A stretch of DNA of 64,000 nt from contig JADZEI010000067.1 in the NCBI GenBank assembly GCA_020850615.1, forward strand, positions 1 to 64,000, read 5' to 3'. Below are positions 41,224 through 49,736 of this stretch, piece after piece. Under the pieces are notes generated by a model, which did no database searches, had not been told where the DNA came from, and saw only the letters and a program-made list of their open reading frames with translations. Source of the DNA: Dehalococcoidia bacterium. Its GTDB lineage: Bacteria; Chloroflexota; Dehalococcoidia; Tepidiformales; Tepidiformaceae. The translations under genes and the position numbers were made by a program. Each line of letters opens with the position of its first letter. The first letter of the stretch is position 1.

Positions 41224-42498
41224 ATGGAAAGCGGCTCAATCATCGCCCTCGTGCTCATCGTGCCCGTGTCTGCCATCGTCGCGCTCGTGTCGGCCGCGGA
41301 GACGGCGCTGGAGCGCGCGAGCGACGCCCGGATCCAGGCCGCCGCGGTCCGCGGCGACCCCCGCGCCCGGCTCATCGCCGGCGAAACCGGGCATGCGCAC
41401 CGCCTCCTCGGGCCGCTCACCAGCGCGCGCGTCCTCTCGTCGGCGGTGACGGTCACGCTCGCCGCCTACATCGGCGCGGTCGAGCTCGACGGCGCGCGCG
41501 GGCCCCTGGCGCTCGGCCTCGCCGCCGGTCTCTGGGTGGCACTGCTGCAGATGACCGTCGGCCTCCTCGCCGCGCGCAACCCGGAATACGCGGCGCTCTA
41601 CCTGAGCAACGTCGTCCGCACCACCGGCCGCGTCTTCGGGCTGCCGGCGCTGCTGCTCGGGCTGCCCGCGCGGCTGCTCGCCCGCTCCCTGCGAACCGTC
41701 GCCCCGAAGATCGATACCGACATCCTCGCCGTCATCGAGCGCGAGGAAGCAGCTGGCGGCGTCGAGGAGCAAGAGAGCCGCATGATCCGCGGCATCATCA
41801 ACCTCGAAGACAAGACCGCGAGAGAGATCATGGTCCCCCGCATCGACATCGCCGCCGCCGACATCGACGACAGCGTCGAAGACGTCGCCACGATCGTGAA
41901 CGAGCGCGGCTTCAGCCGGATCCCGGTCTACCGCGAAAACATCGACGACATCGTGGGCATCGTCTTCGCCAAGGACCTGCTCCGCGCCATCACGAACGGC
42001 GGCCGCGAGCGCCAGCTCAAGGACCTCATCCGCGACGCCTACTTCATCCCCGAATCGAAGCGGCTGGACGAGCTCCTCGCCGAGATGAAGAGCCGCCGCA
42101 CCCACCTCGCCATCGTCGTCGACGAATACGGCGGCACGGCCGGCGTCGTCACGATCGAGGACCTGCTCGAAGAGATCGTCGGCGAAATCGAAGACGAGTA
42201 CGACATCGCCCGCCCGACCATGGAGGTCATCTCCCCCGACGAGGTCGTGCTCGACGCCGGTGTCACGACGGACGTGCTCAAGGAGCTGTTCGACTACGAA
42301 GTCGAGTCCGAGGACTTCGACACGGTCGGCGGGTTTGTGATCCACCAGCTCGGGCGGCTGCCCTCGGTCGGCGACGAAGTGCGCGCGAACGGGCTGACGT
42401 TGCGCGTGCTGAGCATGTCCGGGCGGCGCGTCCGCCGCCTGCGCATCGCCCGCGCGGCCCAGGACGAAGACATCGCCGAAACCGCCGGCGCCCGCTGA
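41224..42498 (+). CDS. CNNM/CorC-type membrane protein with CBS pair
   Basis: The 424-residue product has a DUF21 membrane domain (about 1-165, about four TM helices), two CBS domains (about 195-320: [74 protein letters not shown]) and a C-terminal CorC_HlyC domain (about 335-415). Family members are linked to Mg/Co efflux. It is the second gene after glmU, in probable operon. The hemolysin label often used is historical. Confidence 0.9.
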   Translation: MESGSIIALVLIVPVSAIVALVSAAETALERASDARIQAAAVRGDPRARLIAGETGHAHRLLGPLTSARVLSSAVTVTLAAYIGAVELDGARGPLALGLAAGLWVALLQMTVGLLAARNPEYAALYLSNVVRTTGRVFGLPALLLGLPARLLARSLRTVAPKIDTDILAVIEREEAAGGVEEQESRMIRGIINLEDKTAREIMVPRIDIAAADIDDSVEDVATIVNERGFSRIPVYRENIDDIVGIVFAKDLLRAITNGGRERQLKDLIRDAYFIPESKRLDELLAEMKSRRTHLAIVVDEYGGTAGVVTIEDLLEEIVGEIEDEYDIARPTMEVISPDEVVLDAGVTTDVLKELFDYEVESEDFDTVGGFVIHQLGRLPSVGDEVRANGLTLRVLSMSGRRVRRLRIARAAQDEDIAETAGAR

Positions 42499-42610
42499 CA
42501 CCGGCGCGTGCAGGTGCGGCCACGCGCCAGAGCACCGCGGCGATGCGCGACCGGGTGACGGTGCCACGCCCCTTCGCACATGACTGGCGCGCACCGTAGA
42601 CTCGCGCGCC

Positions 42611-43792
42611 ATGGGCGACTCCCCAGAACTGCCGAAGTGGCTGGCGTTGCGCCGGGCGGGCCTCGGCAGCACGAACTTCTCGCTGCTCCTCAAGCGCTTC
42701 GGCTCCATCGACGCCGCCTGGGAGGCGCCCGCGGATGAGGTCGCCCGCGCCGGGCTGGACGCCAAGTTCCAGCGCGCCTTCGCCAGGGCCCGCGCGACCT
42801 ATGACCCCGAGAACGAGCTCGCCATGCTCCGGAACTTCGAGTGCCGCGCCTACACCTGGCTCGATGCCGACTTCCCGGAGCCGCTGCGCGACATCCCCCA
42901 GAGCCCGCCGGTGCTCTTCGTTCGCGGGAGCTGCGGGCCCGCCTTCGAACAGGCCGTCGCTGTCGTTGGCACCCGCCACGTCACGCCCTACGGCCGCCAG
43001 GCTACCGAGTACTTCTGCGAGGCGCTCGCCCGCGCGGGGGTCGCGATCATTTCCGGGCTTGCGCGCGGCGTCGACGCCATCGCCCACCGCATCGCCTGCG
43101 AACAGGGCGTCCCCACGGTCGCGGCGCTCGCCGGCGGCATCGATAAGGTGTACCCGCGGGAGAACGAGGGCCTCGCCCGCCGGGTGATGGAGAACGGCTG
43201 CCTGGTGAGCGAGTACCCGGCCGGCATCCCCGCCCGGCCCGACTACTTCCCCCGCCGCAACCGGATCGTCTCCGGCCTGGCGAAGGCCACGCTCCTTATC
43301 GAAGCCGGCGAGGGGAGCGGCGCCCTCCACACCGCGAACTGGGCGTTCGAACAGGGCCGCGACGTGTTCGCCGTGCCCGGCAGCATCTTCTCGCGCCAGA
43401 GCCACGGCACGAACCAGCTCATCCGCGAAAGCACCGCGAAGCTGGTGGCAACGCCGGACCAGCTCTGCGAAGAGCTGAACCTGCTCGGCGCCCGCGCCCC
43501 GCAGCGCCCGCTGCCCCTCCCGGGGATTGACCCGGCCGTGCCCGCTGCCGGAACCGTCCCACCGGCGGCCCGGACCGCCGTGCCGGTACCCGCCGTCCCG
43601 CCGAAACCGGCTATCTCCGCGACCCCCGAGGAGGGAAAGATCCTGCACTGGCTGCAGGACGAACCCCGCCATGTCGATGAGATAGCGAGGGCGTCCGGCT
43701 TGCCAGTCGCGCTCGTGAGCAGCACCCTGCAGGTGATGGAATTGAAGGGGATGGTGCGTCAGCAGCGGCCGCTCGTGTACGGGATCGCCTGA
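42611..43792 (+). CDS. dprA: DNA-processing protein DprA
   Basis: The 393-residue product has an N-terminal SAM-like region, the central Rossmann-fold DprA domain (VAVVGTRHVTPYGRQATEYF, SGLARGVDAIAHRIAC, ALAGGIDKVYPREN, EYPAGIPARPDYFPRRNRI, EAGEGSGALHTANWA) and a C-terminal winged-helix (DEIARASGLPVALVSSTLQVMELKG). It loads RecA on incoming ssDNA in transformation. A TAGACT box lies 8 bases before ATG. Adjacent topA downstream is a common dprA-topA pair. Confidence 0.94.
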   Translation: MGDSPELPKWLALRRAGLGSTNFSLLLKRFGSIDAAWEAPADEVARAGLDAKFQRAFARARATYDPENELAMLRNFECRAYTWLDADFPEPLRDIPQSPPVLFVRGSCGPAFEQAVAVVGTRHVTPYGRQATEYFCEALARAGVAIISGLARGVDAIAHRIACEQGVPTVAALAGGIDKVYPRENEGLARRVMENGCLVSEYPAGIPARPDYFPRRNRIVSGLAKATLLIEAGEGSGALHTANWAFEQGRDVFAVPGSIFSRQSHGTNQLIRESTAKLVATPDQLCEELNLLGARAPQRPLPLPGIDPAVPAAGTVPPAARTAVPVPAVPPKPAISATPEEGKILHWLQDEPRHVDEIARASGLPVALVSSTLQVMELKGMVRQQRPLVYGIA

Positions 43793-43812
43793 TCGCGTGC
43801 GTACGCGCAGGT

Positions 43813-43829
43813 GCGGCCCATAGGGCCGC
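43813..43829 (+). terminator. Hairpin after dprA
   Basis: GCGGCCC-ATA-GGGCCGC followed by TTCT, 20 bases after the dprA stop. It is a short perfect stem with a weak U-tract; possible terminator between dprA and topA. Confidence 0.4.
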
Positions 43830-43905
43830 TTCTACTCGACAAAGGAACGGCTCCCTCCCTACCCTCGTGATCTCGACAACAGCGGCAGCACGGACAGGAA
43901 CCACA

Positions 43906-46410
43906 TTGGCTACAGCAACAACCACACGAAAACGCGCCACGAAGGACGCTGCCGCCCCCCGGCGCACAGCTGCCCGCCCGGCGCGCGCAACGGCGGACGG
44001 CGCCGGCGCCACCCGCTCCCGCGGCCGCAAGGCGCGCAAGCTGGTCATCGTCGAATCGCCCGCGAAGGCGCGCACCGTCGGCAACATCCTCGGCGATGAC
44101 TACACCGTCATCGCCTCCGTCGGCCATGTCCGCGACCTGCCGCCCTACGGCTACGGCATCGAAGACTTCGAGTGCTTCAAGCCCAAGTACGTCGTCGTCA
44201 AGGACAAGAAGCGCGGCGTCGACAAGACCGAGGTGATCAAGGACATCGCCGGGGCGGCGAAGGACGCCGAGCGCGTCTACCTCAGCACCGACCCCGACCG
44301 CGAGGGCGAGGCGATCTCCTGGCATATCCGCGAGGCCGCCGGCATCCCGCCCGAGAAGACCACCCGCGTCGTCTTCCACGAGATCACGAAACCCGCGATC
44401 GAGGCCGCCTTCGCCGAGGCCGAGACCGGCGCCGCTTCCGACGGTGACAGCCACGGGCGCAAGGCCCCCGGCCAGCTCGACATGGACCTCGTCGATGCGC
44501 AGCAGGCCCGGCGCGTGCTCGACCGCCTGATCGGCTTCCCGCTGACGTGGTTCGTCCAGGGCAAGGTCGCGCGCAGCGCCAGCGCCGGCCGCGTGCAGTC
44601 CGTCGCCCTCCGCCTGATCGTCGAGCGCGAGCGCCAGATCCGCGATTTCCGCGCGACCGAGTACTGGAGCATCAAGGCGCAGCTCGCGAAGCAGGGCCGC
44701 ACCTTCGAAGCCGAGCTGGCGAAGCTCCCCGGCATGACGCGCCAGCAGTCGCTCAAGCCCCCGTTCGAAAACGGCAGGATGCCCGCGATCCCGGACGCGG
44801 ACACGGCCGGGGCCCTCGTCGCCGCGTTCGAGCGCTCCGCGTTCAGCATCGCGAAGGTGGACCGCGGGTCCCGCAAGAAGGGCCCGCTCCCGCCGTTCAC
44901 GACCAGCACTTTCCAGCAGGCCGCGAACAACCGGCTCGGCATGGGCGCCCAGCGCGCCATGGGCATCGCCCAGGAGCTCTACGAAGGCGACATCTCCGGC
45001 TGGTCCGGCGGCGGCCTCATCACCTACATGCGCACCGACTCGCTGAACATCTCGCCGCTCGCCCGCGGCGATGCCCGCCGCTACGTGGCCGAGCGCTGGG
45101 GCAGCGACTACATCCCCGAGAAGGAGCGCGTCTACTCCACGCGTTCGAAGGGCGCCCAGGAGGCGCACGAGGCGATCCGCCCGACCGACGTTCGCCGCAC
45201 GCCCGAAAGCCTCCGCCGGGTGCTGAACAACGACCAGCTCCGCATCTACACGCTCATCTGGCAGCGCTTTGCCGCCAGCCAGATGTCCGACGCCCGCTTC
45301 AGCACGATGACCGTCGACATCGAAGCGCGTGAGGGCGCCGACCTGCGCGGCACCTTTCGGGCGAGCGCCCAGAAGCTCGAGTTCCCCGGCCACATGGCCG
45401 CCTATGGGCACCACGCCGACGACGCCGAGGACAGGCCCGACGAGGACGGCGAAACCCAGCTCCCGGAGAACCTCGCCGCGGGCGACCAGCTCGACCGGCG
45501 GCGCGTCGAGAGCAAGCAGCACTTCACCGAGCCCCCCGCGCGCTACACCGAGGCGTCGCTGGTCAAGGCGCTGGAGGAGCTCGGCATCGGCCGCCCCAGC
45601 ACCTACGCGACCATCGTCCAGACCGTGCAGAAGCGGGAATACGTGAAGAAAGAGGGCCGCGCGCTCGTGCCCCAGGAGCTCGGCTTCCTCGTGAACGACC
45701 TTCTCGTCGAGCACGTCGACCGCTACGTCGCGACCGGCTTCACGAGCGCGATGGAGGAGGAGCTCGACGAAGTCGCCGACGGCAAGCGCGACTACCTCTC
45801 GGTGGTGCGCGACTTCTGGCAGGAGTTCGAACCCGACTACACGAAGGCGAAGGAATCCGCCGGGAAGGTCGGCGAAGAGCCGACCGACATCGAGTGCACC
45901 GCCTGCCACCAGGCCACCCTGGTCATCAAGTGGGGGCGAAACGGCAAGTTCTTCGCCTGCCCGCGCTACCCGGAGTGCAGCAACTCGCTGCCGATGGGCC
46001 CCGACGGGCAGCCGGTGCACATCGCGGCGCCCACGGAGTCGGCCTACGCCTGCCCGAAGTGCGGCGCGAAGACCGTGCAGAAGAACGGGCCGTTCGGGCC
46101 TTACCTGGACTGCACGAACCGCGACGCCAAGAAGTGTGACTTCCGCTCGGGCGTGCCCGTCGGCGTGGAGTGCCCGGAGGAGCCGGGGCACGGCCAGCTC
46201 GTCGAGAAGCGCACCCGGCGCGGCATCTTCTACGGCTGCTGGAACTACCCGAACTGCAGCTACACGGCCAACACGCTCGACCCGGCGAAGATGCCGGCGG
46301 CCCGCGAACCGGCCGAGCGCGAAGCCGCGAACGCAAAGCTCAAGGAGCGCAGCGCCCGCGGCAAGGCAGCCTTCGCCGCACGCAAGGCCAATGCCCGCAA
46401 GGCGAGCTGA
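43906..46410 (+). CDS. topA: DNA topoisomerase I
   Basis: The 834-residue type IA topoisomerase has a Toprim domain (KLVIVESPAKARTVGNIL, STDPDREGEAISWH), the catalytic domain with Tyr374 in GLITYMRTDS, and three C-terminal zinc ribbons (CTACHQ...CPRYPEC, CPKCGAK...CTNRDAKKC, CPEEPG...CWNYPNC). It relaxes negative supercoils. The N-terminal tail is basic and Thr/Ala-rich. Start TTG 43906 is preceded by AGGA at 6 bases; GTG 43867 is the outer alternative. It follows dprA. Confidence 0.94.
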   Translation: MATATTTRKRATKDAAAPRRTAARPARATADGAGATRSRGRKARKLVIVESPAKARTVGNILGDDYTVIASVGHVRDLPPYGYGIEDFECFKPKYVVVKDKKRGVDKTEVIKDIAGAAKDAERVYLSTDPDREGEAISWHIREAAGIPPEKTTRVVFHEITKPAIEAAFAEAETGAASDGDSHGRKAPGQLDMDLVDAQQARRVLDRLIGFPLTWFVQGKVARSASAGRVQSVALRLIVERERQIRDFRATEYWSIKAQLAKQGRTFEAELAKLPGMTRQQSLKPPFENGRMPAIPDADTAGALVAAFERSAFSIAKVDRGSRKKGPLPPFTTSTFQQAANNRLGMGAQRAMGIAQELYEGDISGWSGGGLITYMRTDSLNISPLARGDARRYVAERWGSDYIPEKERVYSTRSKGAQEAHEAIRPTDVRRTPESLRRVLNNDQLRIYTLIWQRFAASQMSDARFSTMTVDIEAREGADLRGTFRASAQKLEFPGHMAAYGHHADDAEDRPDEDGETQLPENLAAGDQLDRRRVESKQHFTEPPARYTEASLVKALEELGIGRPSTYATIVQTVQKREYVKKEGRALVPQELGFLVNDLLVEHVDRYVATGFTSAMEEELDEVADGKRDYLSVVRDFWQEFEPDYTKAKESAGKVGEEPTDIECTACHQATLVIKWGRNGKFFACPRYPECSNSLPMGPDGQPVHIAAPTESAYACPKCGAKTVQKNGPFGPYLDCTNRDAKKCDFRSGVPVGVECPEEPGHGQLVEKRTRRGIFYGCWNYPNCSYTANTLDPAKMPAAREPAEREAANAKLKERSARGKAAFAARKANARKAS

Positions 46411-46416
46411 GGCGGG

Positions 46417-46458
46417 CTGTCGGCTGTCGGCTGTCGGCTGTCAGCTGTCGGCTGTCGG
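46417..46458. repeat. Heptamer tandem repeat CTGTCGG x6
   Basis: Six contiguous 7-base units (five CTGTCGG, one CTGTCAG) begin 7 bases after the topA stop. It is the reverse complement of the CAGCCGA array at 38201. It lies just upstream of the HicBA promoter box. Confidence 0.88.
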
Positions 46459-46505
46459 CAAGAGGGCGACACCGCGCCGGGAACGCCGTCCGCTATACTG
46501 CTCCC

Positions 46506-46745
46506 GTGCGGTACTACTCGTTCGCCATCGTCATCGAGAAGGAGCCCGAGGACCCGGGCTACTTCGCCTATAGCCCAACGCTGCCGGGCTGCTTCAGCAA
46601 CGGGCTCACCATCGAAGAGACCCGGCGAAACATGTTCGATGCGGTCCAGCTCCACGTGGAGTCGATGATCGCCCACGGGGAAACGATCCCGCAGGGCGAG
46701 GGACCAGTGCATGTTGAGGAACTCACACTCGCGCTGCCTGCATGA
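46506..46745 (+). CDS. hicB: HicB family antitoxin
   Basis: The 79-residue product is a HicB/UPF0150 domain: RYYSFAIVIEKEPEDPGYFAYSPTLPGCFSNG, then TIEETRRNMFDAVQLHVESMIAHGE. The start is GTG 46506, with TATACT 6 bases upstream and no ribosome site (leaderless). The stop overlaps the HicA start (ATGA). It neutralises HicA. Confidence 0.88.
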   Translation: MRYYSFAIVIEKEPEDPGYFAYSPTLPGCFSNGLTIEETRRNMFDAVQLHVESMIAHGETIPQGEGPVHVEELTLALPA

Positions 46746-46966
46746 GCCGCCTGCCACAACTCAAGTCCGCGGAGTTGGTCGCGTTCTTCCGTCGCCAGGG
46801 CTTCGCCGACGACCGGCAGACTGGCAGTCATCTCACCCTTCTCCACCCGGACGGACGTCGCGTCACCGTTCCAGTGCACTCCGGGGCGGACCTTGGCCGC
46901 GGACTGGCAGTGCGGATACTCAAGGATGGCGGCTACACGGTGGACGATTACCTGCGTCTCCGGTAG
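46742..46966 (+). CDS. hicA: HicA family toxin
   Basis: The 74-residue product is a HicA dsRBD-like fold: LKSAELVAFFRRQGFADDRQ, TGSHLTL with catalytic His30, and HSGADLGRGLAVRILKDGG. It is an mRNA interferase paired with the overlapping HicB gene. It is the second complete HicBA locus in the window but not a close copy of the one at 18833-19293. Confidence 0.9.
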   Translation: MSRLPQLKSAELVAFFRRQGFADDRQTGSHLTLLHPDGRRVTVPVHSGADLGRGLAVRILKDGGYTVDDYLRLR

Positions 46967-46980
46967 GGCAACTCACGCGT

Positions 46981-47015
46981 CGCCTTTCGCCCTTCGGCCT
47001 TCGCCTTTCGACTTC
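46981..47015. repeat. Heptamer tandem repeat CGCCTTT-like x5
   Basis: CGCCTTT, CGCCCTT, CGGCCTT, CGCCTTT and CGACTTC in tandem, 15 bases after the HicBA locus, which is thus bracketed by two different heptamer arrays (46417 and 46981). Confidence 0.75.
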
Positions 47016-47097
47016 CCCGCCCGCCCCGTAGGATGCGCCCGAATCCATGACGTGCGCCCGCGTGGCCCGTGCGGCCGCCCCCGGGCCGGAGGTGTCC

Positions 47098-47904
47098 GTG
47101 GGCAGGCTCGATGGCAAGGTCGCGATCGTTACGGGCGGTGCTTCCGGCATCGGCAAGCGTACCGTCGAGGTGTTCGTCCAGGAGGGCGCGCGCGTCCTCG
47201 TCGCCGACCTCGACGCCGATGGCATCGGCGCGCTCATCGGCCAGCTCGGCCACAACTACGTCGATGGCGCGGTCGTGGACATCCGCGACGAGGTGGCGGT
47301 CGAGCGGATGGTCGCCCAGGCGGTGCGGCGCTTCGGCCGGCTCGACGTGGCGTTCAACAATGCCGGGGTGGGCGGCTTCTCGCCCATCCAGGACTACCCG
47401 CTCGAGGAGTTCGAACGCGTCCTCGGCATCTGCCTCACCGGCACGTTCCTCTGCATCAAGCACGAAACGAAGCACCTGATCGCGGCCGGCCAGGGCGGCT
47501 CGATCATCAACATCGCCAGCCTGAACGCGCAGCAGGCGACCGAGGGCTTCGCCGCCTACTGCTCCGCCAAGGCCGGCGTGGCGATGCTGACCAAGGTCGC
47601 CGCGCTGGAGCTGGGCCGGCACCGCATCCGCGTCAACGCCATCGGCCCCGGGCTCATCCACACCCCCGCGACGGAGGGGTTCAAGGCGATGCCCGGCGTC
47701 TACGACGCCTTCATCCACGAGTCGCCCATCGGCCGCGCCGGCGAGCCCGAGGATGTCGCCCAGCTCGCCGTCTACCTCGCCTCGGACGCGGCATCGCTCA
47801 TGACCGGGCAGACGCTGTACATCGATGGCGGGCAGAGCCTGAAGAAGTACCCGGAGCTCTTCGAGGCGTTCGCGGCGGTGGCGATCGAGGGACAGGGCGG
47901 GTAA
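47098..47904 (+). CDS. Short-chain dehydrogenase/reductase
   Basis: The 268-residue SDR has the NAD(P) motif VTGGASGIGKRT, LVADLD (acidic residue after strand 2, favouring NAD), NNAG, catalytic Ser in NIASLN, YCSAK (Tyr-x3-Lys) and the PG motif in AIGPGLIHTP. The start GTG 47098 is chosen because GGAGG ends 5 bases before it; the outer ATG 47047 adds a non-SDR extension. Substrate unknown. Confidence 0.9.
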   Translation: MGRLDGKVAIVTGGASGIGKRTVEVFVQEGARVLVADLDADGIGALIGQLGHNYVDGAVVDIRDEVAVERMVAQAVRRFGRLDVAFNNAGVGGFSPIQDYPLEEFERVLGICLTGTFLCIKHETKHLIAAGQGGSIINIASLNAQQATEGFAAYCSAKAGVAMLTKVAALELGRHRIRVNAIGPGLIHTPATEGFKAMPGVYDAFIHESPIGRAGEPEDVAQLAVYLASDAASLMTGQTLYIDGGQSLKKYPELFEAFAAVAIEGQGG

Positions 47905-47941
47905 GCGTCCACCCGCCGGCAACCGAACAGTCCCCGTTTAG

Positions 47942-47989
47942 TACCTTCTGGCCCCCGTCCGCGGCGGCAGCGTGCCGATACAGAAGGTA
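47942..47989 (+). promoter_or_regulatory. Inverted repeat masking the ribosome site of the REC-GGDEF gene
   Basis: TACCTTCTG (47942-47950) and CAGAAGGTA (47981-47989) are exact complements, 30 bases apart. The right arm contains the AGAAGG ribosome site for ATG 47993, so a folded mRNA would hide it. It could act as a thermosensor or ligand-responsive switch, or as a DNA operator. Confidence 0.5.
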
Positions 47990-47992
47990 ACC

Positions 47993-48961
47993 ATGTCTCG
48001 ACCAGCCCGATCCCTGCCGGCCCAGCGCGCGGTGCTTCGCGTCCTCCTCGTCGAGCCTTCGGTGGACGACACGCGCGCCGTCCGCGACCTCCTCAACGAG
48101 AGCGGCGACTACCGCGTGCACGCGGCCCGCGACCTGGACGAGGCGCGCACCCTGCTCGACGAGGGCCACTTCGATGCCGCGCTCGTGGAGTCGGGCCTCT
48201 GGCACGAAGATGGCGCCGGGCTCGTCCGGTTCATCCGCGAACGCCGCCCCGATGTGGCGATTGTCGTCATGACCAGCGCGGAGGATGAACGCGAGACGCT
48301 GCCCGCCCTCAAGCTCGGCGCGCACGACTTCGTGACCAAGCGCAACCTCGACACCGCCCAGCTGACCACCCGCATCGTCCTCGCCGTCGAAGAGAGCCGC
48401 GCGCTCCGCCGCAGGGACACGATGGTCCGCTGGCTCGAACGCGAAGCCCGCACCGACCACCTCACCGGGCTCTACAACCGCCGCGCCTTCGACGAACGCC
48501 TGCGCGACGCCTGCGCCATGGCCCGCACGCGCGACGAAGAGGTCGCCCTCGTCGTCGTCGACGTCGTCGGGACGCGCGTGGTGAACGAAGCGCACGGCCA
48601 CGAAGCCGGGGACGCGATGATCCGGCGCGCCGCACACGGCATCAGCCGCTGCCTGCGCGCGGGCGACTTCGCCGCGCGGATCGGGGGCGACGACTTCGGC
48701 ATCATCATCATCAACGGCGGCATCGAGCTCGGCCGGCGCATCGCCCGGCGGATCGCCCACGAAGTCGAGCGCTTGAACGACGAGGACTGGTCCGATTCGA
48801 TCCCCGTGTCGCTCGTCTTCGGCGTGGCCAGCGGGCGCGCCCCCGATGCAACAGACCTCTTCGCCGCTGCGGAAGACGGTGTGACCGCGCACGGTCCCGC
48901 CCGGCCCGCGGTGGCGTATTTCCCGTTCTGGGAGGACTCAGATGGCCCCTCGGTCGCCTGA
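47993..48961 (+). CDS. Pseudo-receiver plus degenerate GGDEF protein
   Basis: The 322-residue product has an N-terminal REC-like domain (about 12-132) in which the phospho-acceptor Asp is Glu66 (ALVESGLW) and the acidic pair is EP, while Thr and Lys (VVMTSA, FVTKRN) remain. A GGDEF domain (about 152-300) has GGDDF at 231-235, the second metal Asp lost (VVDVVGT) and an intact I-site RxxD (222-225) five residues before it. Phosphorylation-independent signalling and weak or no cyclase activity are likely. It overlaps the next gene by 20 bases. Confidence 0.82.
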   Translation: MSRPARSLPAQRAVLRVLLVEPSVDDTRAVRDLLNESGDYRVHAARDLDEARTLLDEGHFDAALVESGLWHEDGAGLVRFIRERRPDVAIVVMTSAEDERETLPALKLGAHDFVTKRNLDTAQLTTRIVLAVEESRALRRRDTMVRWLEREARTDHLTGLYNRRAFDERLRDACAMARTRDEEVALVVVDVVGTRVVNEAHGHEAGDAMIRRAAHGISRCLRAGDFAARIGGDDFGIIIINGGIELGRRIARRIAHEVERLNDEDWSDSIPVSLVFGVASGRAPDATDLFAAAEDGVTAHGPARPAVAYFPFWEDSDGPSVA

Positions 48962-49733
48962 AACCGCGCCCCGGCGGCTCCTGCGCGCTGGCGCGAACAT
49001 CACGCCGTATCTCGCTGCCTCGGCGACGACCGTCGTCGCCGCGCAGGCGATCTTCCCCACGAATGTGCCGCTCGCGGCGGGCATCACGGGCCTCGCCTGG
49101 GTGGGGGTCATCGTCGGCCGCGTGGCCCAGCGGTTCGCACCCGTCGTCGTCACGGAGGTCCGCGAGAACCCGGTGACGACGCTCATCGACGGCGAGTCCG
49201 GGCTCGGCAATGCCCGCCAGCTCGAAGAAGTGCTGCACCGCGAAATCGCGCGCAGCGTCCGCTACGGCGACCGCAGCGCCCTCGGCGTGTTCGACATCCA
49301 GGTCGGCGGATTCAACCCGGTGACGCCCGGCGACCAGCCGCCATCACCCGCCCGCTACGTGGCCCAGACGCTCGTGAACAGTGTCCGCGAAGCCGACACC
49401 GTGCTCCGGCTGGACCGCACGCGCTTCGTGGTCCTGCTCGCCGAATGCCCCCAGGAAGAGGGCGAGAAGCTCGTCGCCCGGCTTCGCACGCAGCTCAGCA
49501 CCACGCCCTACGGCCGGAACGCGGACGGTTCGGGGATCTACGTGCGGGCATGGGGAGCGCTGGCGGAGTGGGACCCGGCCTACCGCTCGCCCGAGACCTA
49601 CATGCGCGCCGCGCTGATCAAGCTCGAAGAGAGCCGCGGCGAATACGAGGCCGCGCAGGTCTGGTTCTCCGGGCAGCTCAACCCCGACCGGCGCCTCGCG
49701 CCGCCGCACCAGGCCCACAAAGAGACCGCCTGA
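48942..49733 (+). CDS. Membrane-anchored degenerate GGDEF protein
   Basis: The 263-residue product has one or two N-terminal TM helices (about 22-62) followed by a GGDEF-like domain that starts NPVTTLIDGESGLGNARQLEEVL. The signature motif is replaced by DRTRF (158-162), but RxxD (READ, 149-152) is still exactly five residues upstream. It cannot make c-di-GMP but may bind it. It is co-translated with the pseudo-receiver GGDEF gene by a 20-base overlap. Confidence 0.72.
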   Translation: MAPRSPETAPRRLLRAGANITPYLAASATTVVAAQAIFPTNVPLAAGITGLAWVGVIVGRVAQRFAPVVVTEVRENPVTTLIDGESGLGNARQLEEVLHREIARSVRYGDRSALGVFDIQVGGFNPVTPGDQPPSPARYVAQTLVNSVREADTVLRLDRTRFVVLLAECPQEEGEKLVARLRTQLSTTPYGRNADGSGIYVRAWGALAEWDPAYRSPETYMRAALIKLEESRGEYEAAQVWFSGQLNPDRRLAPPHQAHKETA

Positions 49734-49736
49734 GGC

